DNA of 64,000 nt from Lutjanus erythropterus (Eukaryota; Chordata; Actinopteri; Lutjaniformes; Lutjanidae): positions 2,471,439 through 2,535,438 of the forward strand of contig CM034607.1 of NCBI GenBank assembly GCA_020091685.1, written 5' to 3'. A program made the position numbers and the translations under genes. This document shows, piece by piece, positions 37,991-47,799 of this stretch (positions are counted from its first letter, which is position 1; every line of letters begins with the position of its first letter). The notes beneath the pieces were generated by a model. It had not been told where the DNA came from. It made no database searches and saw nothing but the letters and a program-made list of their open reading frames with translations.

Positions 37991-38164
37991 ATATGCTTGA
38001 AACAATGTGTGTCTGATATGTTTTATCTGCAAAAGAAGTAGAATTTCCACATTAAAATCTTTATAAAGGCACCTGCACCTTCCACCACATTAAAAATTCC
38101 AGAATCTATGCATATGTAAATTATGTTCATTTCTTGAGTTTTACTTCAAGTCTACATTGCACTT

Positions 38165-38226
38165 GGATGGATGGATGGATGGATGGATAGATGGATAAAT
38201 GGATAGATGGATAGATAGATAGATAA
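38165..38226. repeat. (GGAT)n/(GATA)n microsatellite
   Basis: GGAT units grade into GATA units. The long hydrophobic minus-strand ORF that crosses it is not credible. Confidence 0.95.
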
Positions 38227-39292
38227 GACATCAGACATAGCACATGGACAGTAAGCATACAGTACCTGTAAACAAAAGAGGAAAATGAAAATAGTTGGGT
38301 ACAAAGTATAAGAAAATCTTGGCATACTCAAATATTCAAATAAATATATATATAGAATATCTGAGAATATGGAAAATATGTACAAGAATAAACTAAAATG
38401 TAAAACTATACCAGAGCTATATACAAGGATGAACTCCACCAAATATAAAAATACAAGTAGTATCCCAGAACACTGTACAAAAAATATCAAAATGAAAAAA
38501 TTAGGATACCATTTTATACACATAAGACAAGTGTGCAATGAGGTTGAGTGGGACTGGAGTGTTCTCTGCTAGACAGAGGTGAGGTGTTATAGAGTATAAA
38601 GGGCAAACTGGACCAGGATTGACTTCCAAACTGGTTATGATGTCACAAATCATGATTGTAGGCCTGCCCTTTAAAATCAATTCATCAATTCAAAGAGCAT
38701 GAAGAAACTTTAAACTTTGAGCAGATGAATGTGAAAATAGCTTTCTAGAATCAAACTCTGCAGACATCAGGCTGCACAGTGAGGCTCAAATATTCAACCG
38801 TGGGAGCAAGAACAAAGCCATACTTTTGAGTAGAGGAGGACTTTAATGTTTTATGTAAGAAGACCTAGAAAAGAGCTAAACATATGATGCATTGCTATAA
38901 ATTAAAGTAATAATAACATTTTAAAAAATGCAATTAAAGGACCAGTGTGTAATAATTACAGGAATTTATGTACATAAATGAGATATATTATATATAAGTA
39001 TGTTATTTATTATTATCAATCAATGTAAACTCATAATCTATATGTTCCCGTTACTTTAGAAATAGCCATTTATAGTTACATACTGTCGGGTCGACTGACG
39101 GAGATCATCATCCTGCGCCGTCTATGGTAGCGCAGAGCGGACAAACTGCACTAACAGTGAGTCTTGGGAAGCCCATGGCGACCTTACGTAGACGCCGCAG
39201 CGTAAACACGGAAGTAGACGGGGAGGATAGATGCGGGTGATTGCTGGCAGACCATTTAGCGTTGTGAACCTTGACTAGCACAGTTTTGACAA

Positions 39293-39430
39293 ATGGAGGA
39301 TCATACATACACTGTACCAGAACAAAAAGCAGCGAACAGTGAATCCCCGTCATCCAAGAAGCGGAGACGCGAAGAAAGTAAACGCAAGCATGACAGGAAA
39401 CGGCAAAAACATGAATCAACATCGGCATAG
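39293..39430 (+). other. Exon-like 45-codon ORF carried by the TTAA element
   Basis: ATG (39293) to TAG (39428-39430) encodes 45 residues: an acidic start (MEDHTYTVPEQ), then a strongly basic, nuclear-localisation-like stretch (SKKRRREESKRKHD). The open context continues to CTGCTGGACAG followed by a good donor, gtaattc, at 39509. I recall closely similar sequence in other fish copies reading through to that donor. This copy would then be a decayed, premature-stop version. Expression is not shown. Confidence 0.4.
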
Positions 39431-39546
39431 CGTTTACACGTTGGAAATCGCTGTGGAGGACAAACGTTTTCACAGTGGTCACGAGGTTGCCTGTTTTCTG
39501 CTGGACAGGTAATTCATCCTACACACAGATTGTAGTTGGTTGTGAG

Positions 39547-40567
39547 CAGTGGTGGACAAAGTACTCAACCCCAGTACTTGAGTCAAAGTACAGATACTCC
39601 TGGTCAAATATTACTGAACTACAAGTGAAAGTTGCTCAGTCAAAACTTTACTCAAGTTAAAGTATTAGAGTACTTGCTTTTAAAAATACTTAAGTATTCA
39701 CAAGTACATGTTTTTAAAAATACTTAAGTATTCAAAAGTACAAATTACAAAGTACATTTTCTAATATCAATACATGCTGTATTGTTTTCATGATGCATTT
39801 ACAGAAGCTTGTAACTCTCTGAAACCATCTAATGATGCAGTGACCTGCTTGTAGAACCACTCTGCTACACAAAGCCTGTAGAAACACCTATAAAAAATTT
39901 AGCATAGAAATACAATCAAAACCAAAAAGGACAGTTATTGTCATTTTCTGATGTAACTGTATTAAAATCACATCATAAAATTAGATTGAAGATAACTGTG
40001 AGGAGTTCAACAAGTCTGTTAAATAACAGATTTCTTTCTGTCTTCAGAGGCAGTATATATACATGAATTATGCTGTATTTTTCACCCATATAAAAACAAT
40101 CCAACTTTAAAAGCTACCTGGAATAATTAATAATTATAATAACATCTTGAGATTTAATTTTGTCTTTCTCCTGCCGTCACCATTACCACTTTTTGTTTGA
40201 ATGAAAGAGGGAGAGCTTGCTTGTTCTTGTTACAGAGCGCCTGGATGATGTATTTCCACTTTTACATCAGTCCCATTTGAGAGGAGCTACTGTGATTGGT
40301 TTCCTTCTGTGAGGAACACAGCATGTGACCAACTGCATTTTAGAAAAGAAAAAACACCAACAGCTGACTTCAAAGCTCAGTCGAAAAGTAACAACAACCT
40401 TCCTAGAAATGTAGTGGAGTCAAAAGTACAATATTTGTCTTTGAAATGTAGTGGAGTGAAAGTCATAAGTTTCCAAAAAAACAAATACTCAAGTATAGTA
40501 CAGATACTCAAAAAATGTACTTAAGTACAGTACTCAAGTAAATGTACTTCACTATTGTCCACCACTG
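39547..40567. mobile_element. hAT non-autonomous element with perfect 8-bp target duplication
   Basis: The ends CAGTGGTGGACAA (left) and its exact complement TTGTCCACCACTG (right) are 13-bp terminal inverted repeats. The element is flanked on both sides by GTTGTGAG (39539-39546 and 40568-40575), an exact 8-bp duplication as hAT transposition produces. Length is 1021 bp. The subterminal regions are rich in TACTTAAGTA and TACTCAAGTA words. No transposase is present. Confidence 0.93.
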
Positions 40568-41291
40568 GTTGTGAGTTAGCTTTCGCTCGCCATTTTGTCC
40601 GCTGGCGGCCACCGTACTCTTGGTGAGAGAAGGGCAGTGTCGGGATAAATCCTCTTAGTTGCAATCTAAGGTTTGAACGCTAGATGCCACTGGAAATCAC
40701 ACAGTTCTCCTTTAAGAGAACAAATAATACATTAACTTGGAAGGGACATTTGTTTGCACTGAATTAGTCTGATAACTTTTAAAACATGAGCCTCATAATA
40801 ATTATGTAGTTTTGACTTTTACCATTGAGTGAGTATTATTTCAGGGTTATATTCCTATGTAAAGGTCCTGAAACACCTTCCACCACTGTTGTACTGTAGT
40901 GTGAAGGGCTTCACTGCACAGGGTGTGAACAGAGCATGCAGCCATTGCCAGATGGATAGTACAAACAGGACGGCTGGCCTGGGTCTAGTTACTCTTTCAG
41001 TGATGAAAACATGAAAACAGTCTCCAGTAGGTGATGGACTCCGTCATTTCCATGCTAACACTCGAGCTTACACAACACGGTCGAGTAATGGCAGGCAACC
41101 AACGTCTCAAAAGTGAAAAAAATAACACTTTTTAGTTGGAAACTACGCAATATTTAGCACATACAGCTTGTTTTTATCACAAGCTACCAGGGATGCATGG
41201 ATGACTCAACATTCACATAGAAATTGACCACGACCCACAAAATGAGAAGTCTCCCCCCCTCATAAAACTCAATTTGCTTCTCTCCCTGTAG

Positions 41292-41486
41292 CTGTTTCAT
41301 GCCGGAAGCAGGATGGTGGGCAGGCAGACGTTGAGGCTTGTCTTAAGTTTGCCAGCGCCATGCCGCCTCTCACACAGCCCTGCCAGCTGCCCTGCCAGGA
41401 AGACTGTCAGCTCAGCAGCTGGTCCAAGTTCTCCCCCTGCACAGCCGACTGCGTAGGCGTCAGGACCCGCAAGAGGATGCTAGTCG
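41292..41486 (+). CDS. thsd7a: thsd7a coding exon 6 of window (TSP1 repeat)
   Basis: This 195-nt exon is phase 1 at both ends, with acceptor tccctgtag and donor gtgagtgg. It encodes AVSCRKQDGGQADVEAC, the closing QPCQLPCQEDC, then a new repeat with LSSWSKFSPCTADC and VRTRKRMLV. The second Trp of WxxW is Phe (WSKF). It has the same length and phase as the exon at 16412, consistent with repeat-unit duplication. Only a 90-bp intron separates it from the next exon. Confidence 0.92.
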
Positions 41487-41576
41487 GTGAGTGGCAGGCT
41501 CAAACTTGTAGCCGACTTCCAGGTTAGTAAAATCAGTGCATGTGAAATTTTGAATTTGAACTTTCGTGTGTTGCAG

Positions 41577-41843
41577 GGAAGAGCAAAAAGCGGGACCAGT
41601 GTAAAAACCACCAGGTGTATCCTCTGAGTGAGACCCAGTACTGTCCCTGTAACAAATACAATGCCCAGCCTGTGGGCAACTGGTCGGACTGTGTCCTACC
41701 TGAAGGCGGACGCGTGGAGGGTCAGCTGGGCATGAAGGTCCAAGGTGACATCAAGGAGTGTGGCCAGGGATATCGTTACCAGGCCATGGTGTGCTATGAC
41801 CAGGACAACCGCATCGTGGAGACCTCGCGCTGTAACAGCCATG
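41577..41843 (+). CDS. thsd7a: thsd7a coding exon 7 of window (TSP1 repeat)
   Basis: This 267-nt exon (89 codons) is phase 1 at both ends and the longest in the window, with acceptor gtgttgcag and donor gtgagttt. It encodes GKSKKRDQC, YPLSETQYCPC, then NAQPVGNWSDCVLPEG, a loop, and IKECGQGYRYQAMVC, ending at TSRCNSHG. The match to remembered vertebrate THSD7A is very close here. This exon and the next are the best evidence for the gene name. NWS is a potential N-glycosylation site. Confidence 0.95.
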
Positions 41844-42327
41844 GTGAGTTTTCTATGCTCAAAAACAGCAGGAATCCCAACTAAATTATACTTTACACAA
41901 CTCGGATTATAATTAAAACCAGAAAGTGTAACTTAAATTAAGTTTTACTTCAGCTGGTTAAGTGTGTCCGTTAAAGAATGAATAAGATAAATAAGGAATC
42001 CTATTTCTATGAATATTATTTCTACAACAACCTGCATGGGCAACATTTCCAGGCTGAATAAAAATTGGAGTTTATGCTTGACATACCCTATTTATTCATC
42101 TCTAACTTTTTCTGTGATGTGTGTGAAAACTTGCCCACTCTGCTTCACAGTGTAGTACTTTCACCCACCATCACTGATCAGTGTGGTCAGAAATAGAGGT
42201 CTTCAAACGTCCGGAAATTTGTGCCTGAACCCACCCTGAACCGAATCCCATCTATTATTTGAAAGAATCATGCAGTACAGAGTAATGCTGGACCAGAACT
42301 CAAATAGGACATGGACCCAAACATAAG

Positions 42328-42460
42328 GTGGCCTGGTAGTGCAGTTGGTAGAGGATACGCCCTGAGTCCTCTGACTGTGGGTTTGACTCTCATCTACATC
42401 CCTTTGCTGAATGTCATCTCCCCCTTTCCTGTCCTATTAATTAAAGCCATAAAATAAATA
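42328..42460 (+). mobile_element. tRNA-derived SINE
   Basis: A tRNA-like head carries an A-box (TAGTGCAGTTGGTAGAG) and a B-box-like GTGGGTTTGACTCTC. The body is typical of fish SINEs (TTTGCTGAATGTCATCTCCC, TTTCCTGTCCTATTAATTAA). An A-rich tail follows. Pol III promoter boxes are slightly decayed. Confidence 0.8.
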
Positions 42461-44859
42461 TTTTAAAAGAAACAGCATGCCTAATCCACTCATTATTTCA
42501 GCTTTATGACAATCATGACTCACTGAGAAACAGCTGTTACACCTGGCATTAAAAGATAACTTCAGCTGTTTGAATTATAATAATGATTGCTGTTTTGTTT
42601 CCATGGCTGCTAATCATCTGCGCCCTCCAAGACGGGTCATCTTGGGTCCACTCAGAAAAAGAATGGGACCCAACCCAGACTTGACTGACTGTTTAAAATG
42701 TGAATCCCTACAGGTCTCAGATTGGGTCTCGGGTCCATGGGTTTGGGTTGACCTGTGCAGACCTTTAATCAGAAGTGTGCTCAGTTTTACCTGTAACCAC
42801 ATCCAACAATGATGTCATGGTGTCCTGACACATCTTGGTCAGTCAATCGTGATTTCTGTATCTAGGACCACAATCTTGGCTTAACCTTAGACGGACAAAT
42901 CATATGGCTGTGCCATCAGTGTTGATGGTAAATGTAGTCAATTGAAACTATACATTCCTCAGTATTACTACATATACCAAGAGAGCTGAGTTCTCTTGCT
43001 TGCAGAACTTTGCAGCAATGCCTACATGTACCAGGATGCTATTGATGTCGACACCCATGATGCTGTGTTGTTGCCACACTATCTAGGGCATCCGACATTA
43101 CTTCGGTGGCATGCTGCAGTGTGTCACTCTCAGAGTACTTTTCATGAAGTAAAGGTTTGTGTACTTTGCATTTCATTTTTTTCCAAAGTTGAAGTTTGAC
43201 TCTACTGTTGGAACAGCTGAACTGCACAAGTTCTCCCCAACTTTCTAGACATCACTGTCAAAAGTAACTTTACATGAAATGTACAGGTAAAATTTAGAAA
43301 GTGGGAATTTCACATTCAAGTCAGCACATACTCTACATACTGTACACACCGCAGCAATGGCGGCTTGTTTACTTGCGATACTTCCCCAGATTCGTCTATT
43401 GCATTAGGTGACAAAAAACTGAGGCATGGAAATCCAAGCTGAAACAGTCTGTATGATGTCACTGGTGCAAGAAAAACAGATTTTGCAGTATTAGAAGTCA
43501 GCTTTCTTGGTTAATGTAGCACAGACAGGAATTTAATGGGTCAACGGACTGCATCATGCATCCACATGAAATATTGTGAATTTTCCCTTTAACAACATAA
43601 TTTTAGCATCCTTATCTTACCCTACCTTAACCACAGATTATATCAGTATCTGCTTTGTGTGGCTCATATGGTTTGTGTACTTTGATACAACGTACTTTGG
43701 TAAAGATACAAAGATTTTTTTGGATGTGACTCATCTTGAAATGTGAACTTCAAATGATACAGAAATGGGTCACAACTGGAAACTGTTGTCTCCACCATCA
43801 TCTTAGTTTTAGTCATGCTGTAGGAGAACACCTATTAATGTATTAACTCACTAAAATTATCCCTCAACCAGCAGTCCTGTCCACATATTTGGGGTCAAAC
43901 AACCTTTGAGACTGATCAGATTCGACCCAGCTCAGAGTCGGTTATCAGTCTGTCCTTTTATCAAATCTCCTGTGTAAATCCGACAATCAATCAGGAGAAC
44001 CTGGGCATGTATGTATTTGCTGCCAGCAGCCCAGATATGTCAGGCTACTTTGCAGTGAGCTGTATTAACATTCCACAGTATATTCCAGCAAAAGGAGGAA
44101 AGGGAATTAAGAATCAAAGTGCTGTCGTATTCTGCATCTTAGCCCTGGGAAAATATAGAACACATCAAAGCACTCGGGGGAATGAGCGTGTCTGTGTTTG
44201 CTCATTGAGAAACCCGTCTCGTTGTGAGTCAAAGCTCTTCCTCCCAGTATGGGGCTGCTTGATGGTAACTGGCTGTAACTGTAGAAAGATACTGGACTCA
44301 GCGTTGGCACTGCTGCTTGCTTTCTCTCTGATTTAGGTAGCTTTGATTGGCTCTCTTATGCCAGATAGTATTGTGGGAGTAATTGCGTGCTCCTTCCTGT
44401 TGATATTTGCCCTCTGGCTACAGCTGGATGTCAGTGATGCTACGTTTGTTTATGGCAGGAGTCAGGGAAAGGACCACATCTGGAGTCGCGAGAACACTTT
44501 CATGCCTGAGGAAAGTTTGTGATTGGCAGTGAGGCTGGTGGTTTCGCTTGGAGTTCTGTTTTTGATAAAGTTTGACCAGCAAATTGAGTATCCCATCTCC
44601 CTTACATCTTTTCACGACAGGTCCGATCAATATGCAGTCAAGATGCTGTCAAAAACACAACCTCAGATGCTCTTCTACTGCCACTCTAGATCCTGCAATT
44701 ATTTATTAATTCACTTTCCTGGTATGTTGACTTTTCTGAAGTTTCCAGAGAGATTCCTTCCCTGGACCTTTCACTGATTTCTGACTGAAAACTTTTAGAG
44801 AACAGCTGTACATGTTTGCTTTCAGTCAAAGTTGTGTTCATGGACACACATATAGCAGC

Positions 44860-45045
44860 CTGTTCTCACTCGCAACATGTCAAATACAGCTGCTTAGTCA
44901 GTGCTTCAACTTGTGGTGCTGTAGGTACCCTTTTAGAGTCATTTATGGAGGCATCCCTCTAACCTTATATTTAATGTGCTGTCAGAGTCAGCTGATGTAT
45001 TATTAAGAGCAAGAAAGTGTGTGTGTGGAGGAGGTGGGGTGGATG
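44860..45045 (+). repeat. Unnamed repeat, pair with 28706-28880
   Basis: It contains TGTTCTCACTCGCAACATGT, AATACAGCTGCTTAGTC, GAGTCATTTATGGAGGC and GTCAGAGTCAGCTGATG in the order of the copy at 28706. Confidence 0.65.
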
Positions 45046-45124
45046 GGTCAAACAAACAAAAAAACTTTCATGCTCCATGTGAAACCAATAGGCAATGTTG
45101 ACTTCTTTTTAAAGATGCAACTTA

Positions 45125-45540
45125 AGTTATGAAACCTGCAGATGTTACATCTGTACATACTTTTTTTTAACCCAAACTATACATTTTGTAAGACATGTAA
45201 CTAACAGATGTAACACCCTTCTGTTACATTACATACTTATTACATATTATTGTTACATCATACTTATTTTAACCCAAACTACTTGTTTGTTGTGTTTTAT
45301 TACATTACATACTTTTTAACACAAACTATATCTTACATAAGTTATGTAACTTACATGTGTTATGTTACATTAAGCTATGTTATGTACTTATTACTTATAA
45401 TTATGTTACATACATACTTTTTTTAACTCAAACTGTACATTTTATGTTATGTAACTTACATGTGTAATGTATGTACGTTACATTACCTCATGTACATATT
45501 ACTTATTATTACTTTATATACTTATTTTAATCTAAACTGT
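45125..45540. repeat. Diverged minisatellite ending next to an exon acceptor
   Basis: About five diverged units of roughly 70-100 bp are built from TTACATACTT, TTTTTAACCCAAACTATA and ATGTAACTTACATGTGT. The last T-rich unit runs into the polypyrimidine tract and AG of the exon at 45558, about 18 bp away. Confidence 0.8.
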
Positions 45541-45557
45541 GATTTTTTCACCCACAG

Positions 45558-45736
45558 GGTACATTGAGGAGGCTTGTATCATCCCCTGTCCGTCTGACTG
45601 TAAACTGAGTGAGTGGTCCAACTGGTCACGCTGCAGCAAGTCCTGTGGCAGCGGGGTCAAAGTTCGCTCCAAGTGGCTGAGAGAAAAGCCTTACAACGGT
45701 GGGAGACCGTGTCCTAAACTGGACCATGTTAACCAG
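45558..45736 (+). CDS. thsd7a: thsd7a coding exon 8 of window (TSP1 repeat)
   Basis: This 179-nt exon runs phase 1 to phase 0, with acceptor tcacccacag and donor gtgagagg. It encodes YIEEACIIPCPSDC and a textbook TSP1 start, KLSEWSNWSRCSKSCGSGVK. It continues with SKWLREKPYNGGRPC and ends at LDHVNQ. It is nearly identical to vertebrate THSD7A as I recall it. The 5' splice acceptor directly abuts a tandem repeat (45125-45540). The next coding bases are the 6-nt micro-exon at 45950. Confidence 0.95.
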
Positions 45737-45949
45737 GTGAGAGGGCTTGTGAAGGATTGCAATTTAATGTTTGTCTTTGTGAGGTTGGATGTACAATTTT
45801 TTTACAATGCCAGTTGACAGGAAGGTTACTTTTGCTACTATTTAAATGTATATTTCTGTTAAATTCCTGACTATTATATATAAATAATCTAAATAACTTT
45901 TTTTGCTGTCACTCCTTTCTCTTTTTTGATGAATGGATTCCATCTACAG

Positions 45950-45955
45950 GCTCAG
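45950..45955 (+). CDS. thsd7a: thsd7a 6-nt micro-exon encoding Ala-Gln
   Basis: The six bases gctcag are flanked by an acceptor (catctacag, with the pyrimidine tract cctttctctttttt about 20-35 nt upstream) and a consensus donor (gtatgtac). Both sides are phase 0, so the exon adds two codons, Ala-Gln, between ...HVNQ (exon ending 45736) and VYEVV (exon starting 46210). Without it the protein would read NQVYEVV. Vertebrate THSD7A, as I remember it, reads NQAQVYEVV, so inclusion restores the expected sequence. The flanking introns are 213 and 254 bp. The residues sit in the loop between the last cysteines of a TSP1 repeat. Being 6 nt, the exon can be skipped without a frame change. Confidence 0.78.
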
Positions 45956-46209
45956 GTATGTACACTGATTTATGTTTTTTGTTACATCTTTCTGAAGTAA
46001 TAATTTTTAGAACATAGTCTTTCTTTTTTCTGAAATAGTATTTGTCTTCCTTGTAGTCAAATTATTATATGAAAAGTCCAATAAAATAGTCTAATTCAAT
46101 ATAATGTACTGTTATTAACCAGTCAGTGCAGATAAATTCCAGGACACATGAAAATTTCAGTTTCAGGCACTTTTTGCTGAATTTCCTATGCTGAACTGTG
46201 CTGTTTCAG

Positions 46210-46343
46210 GTGTATGAGGTGGTGCCGTGTCTTAGTGACTGTGGGCAATATGTCTGGGTGGCAGAGCCCTGGAGTGTGTGGAAGGTCAGCAACGTGGACC
46301 TGAAGGATAACTGTGGTGAAGGTGTTCAGACCCGGAAAGTCAG
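46210..46343 (+). CDS. thsd7a: thsd7a coding exon 10 of window (TSP1 repeat lacking its first Cys)
   Basis: This 134-nt exon runs phase 0 to phase 2, with acceptor gctgtttcag and donor gtaagatg. It encodes VYEVVPCLSDC, then QYVWVAEPWSVWKVSN, and NCGEGVQTRKVR. In every other second-type repeat here a Cys follows the Trp by two residues (GSWGQC, GNWSDC, TDWSTC, SAWSEC). Here that position is Trp (tgg, 46279-46281). The core CGEGxxTRKVRC is intact. The last Arg codon is split with the next exon. Confidence 0.93.
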
Positions 46344-46590
46344 GTAAGATGAGCCAAACCACGTCATCCCAGCCAGACACCAGGCCTTTCTAAATCTGTA
46401 CTTGTGTTCTCCTGGGCTTTTGTAATGTTGCAAGCAGTCACGCAAGTTCCAAAACTTTGGGTAGAGTGTCCCAGCCAGCACTTGACATCAAACAGCACCA
46501 ATGATGGAGAACAACCAGATTCAAAACTAATTTTCATCCTATAACTGTTGTAGTAACACTCATTACTTACTTGAACCACTTTTTGTCCAG

Positions 46591-46744
46591 ATGTATGCTG
46601 AACACTATAGATGGACCCTCTGAGCAGGTGGAGGACTACCTGTGCGATCCAGAGGAGATGCCTCTCGGGGCCCGCAACAGCCGGCTGCCCTGCCCTGAGG
46701 ACTGTGTGTTATCAGACTGGGAAGCTTGGAGCCCATGTCCACTG
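46591..46744 (+). CDS. thsd7a: thsd7a coding exon 11 of window (TSP1 repeat lacking its fifth Cys)
   Basis: This 154-nt exon runs phase 2 to phase 0, with acceptor tttttgtccag and donor gtaaggatg. It encodes CMLNTIDGPSEQ, EDYLCDPEEMPLGARNS, then RLPCPEDC and a new repeat start, VLSDWEAWSPCPL. Other repeats close with two cysteines about four apart (RPCLLPC, QPCQLPC, EACIIPC, EACTVPC). Here the first of the pair is Ser (agc, 46679-46681). The repeat continues in the exon at 50502, 3.8 kb downstream. Confidence 0.93.
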
Positions 46745-46845
46745 GTAAGGATGACATTTTTCCTTCTCTGTCACTGTCCTTCTCCTCTACACAGTGTTTT
46801 ATGTCCACAGAGGTAGATAGTCTTCAAAATGTCAGTGTCAGTGAA

Positions 46846-46990
46846 GATCTTCACTCATCCAGTTCATGAATCCAGGCCGAGTGGACTTGGCTGTAATCCA
46901 AGGGGCTTTGTCAGTTCAAACTGACAGGTGGAGAGCCCCAAGTATTTAACCTTTGTGGGGTTGTTCTCAAAATCATTGATACGACTTGGT
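46846..46990 (-). mobile_element. Diverged Penelope-like terminal repeat
   Basis: On the minus strand, GAACTGACAAAGCCCCTTGG and GAACTGGATGAGTGAAGATC follow the layout of GAACTGAAGAAGCC...CTGGATGAATGAGAATATTC in the 61359 copy. The preceding AGGTTAAATACTTGGGG also fits. The match is weaker than for the other copies. Confidence 0.5.
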
Positions 46991-47799
46991 TCATCAGTTC
47001 TCTTTGCTGTCGCTGTGGGAATATTTCATGCCACAGTTGGTGGGGACAAATAAAATGTCTCAGCTAAAACAGGAAGGGTCCCTCACAGGGTGAGTGACAA
47101 AAATAGCTTGTGGCGTGTGAACGAAACAAACCAGGCTACTCCTTCTCATTGCTGCAAAGGCTTTCGCAACTATCTTCTATTCCATGCTACCTGTGCTGCT
47201 GCCAGAGGAGTGCTGACTAAGATGACAACATGCATGAGAATAGGTTCATAATAGATTTATTTATATTTCTCACTTTAAATTCATTTTTATTTTGTGCAGT
47301 GCCAAATCTTAACAAAGCAATCTCATGGCACATTTCATATAGAACAGGTCTAGACTGTACTCTTTATAAACCAAGTAGTTCAGACCAAGAGTAAACACTG
47401 AGTTGACTGTAGTGAGGCAAAAAAATCTTATGACAGACAGAAACCTCAAACAGATCCAGACTCTTTCCCCTTGAACGTCTTAATGACTCACTACATTTGT
47501 TGCTAGTCGCTTGATTAAAAGTGAAAAGACAGCTGTGTCTGTAGGTAGGTAGTGGACCAAACCAATGTGAGGCATAATGAAGGGGAACATGCCATCTTTC
47601 AAAAGTTGAACTAACTTTGACTAGACAGTGACAGATAACAGTGCTTATGGCTAATTCTTTGGTCAAAATGATTGCCGGGGACAATTCAGTAGCCCATGTT
47701 GATTGATAGAGACATGTCATTACTGTCTCCACCCAAGTCTACACCCTTTGTCGTTGGAGTCACCCGATGCCAAGACAGTCATTGGACTACTCTACATGA

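Larger units (their letters stand above)
38934..40715. mobile_element. TTAA-flanked (piggyBac-like) element, interrupted by a hAT insertion
   Basis: The left end TTAAAGGACCAGTGTGTAAT and the reverse-complemented right end TTAAAGGAGAACTGTGTGAT form an imperfect inverted repeat, each flush with TTAA, the piggyBac target site. The frequent fish repeat starting TTAAAGGACCAGTGTGTA is of this type. It contains an exon-like ORF (39293-39430). The later hAT insertion at 39547-40567 splits it. Confidence 0.75.
35681..41291 (+). other. Intron between exons 5 and 6 (5.6 kb)
   Basis: It holds the hAT fragment at 37745, the tetranucleotide repeat at 38165 and the nested transposons at 38934. The 35690-37740 and 40720-41290 stretches show nothing recognised. 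The ORF at 38369-38572 overlaps low-complexity sequence and has no domain. Confidence 0.75.
41844..45557 (+). other. Intron between exons 7 and 8 (3.7 kb)
   Basis: It contains a SINE (42328), the repeat at 44860 and a minisatellite (45125). The 42200-42330 and 42620-42770 stretches share GGACCC/GGGTCC-rich words (GGACATGGACCCAAAC, GGGTCTCGGGTCC). They could be two halves of one element split by the SINE region. 42810-44850 shows nothing recognised. Confidence 0.65.

Noticed and set aside
38152-38538. 128-codon minus-strand ORF with hydrophobic and HLSIHPSIHPS repeats
   Set aside because: It overlaps a GGAT/GATA microsatellite and AT-rich sequence. No domain, no splice context.
42328-42400. 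A functional tRNA gene
   Set aside because: The A-box and B-box are present, but the acceptor stem does not close and a SINE body follows. It is a tRNA-derived SINE.
42996-43199. ORF after ttgcag at 43001 that might be an extra exon between 41843 and 45558
   Set aside because: The exons at 41577 and 45558 join directly in the expected THSD7A sequence (NSHG to YIEE). The candidate has no TSP1 cysteine pattern and no good donor.
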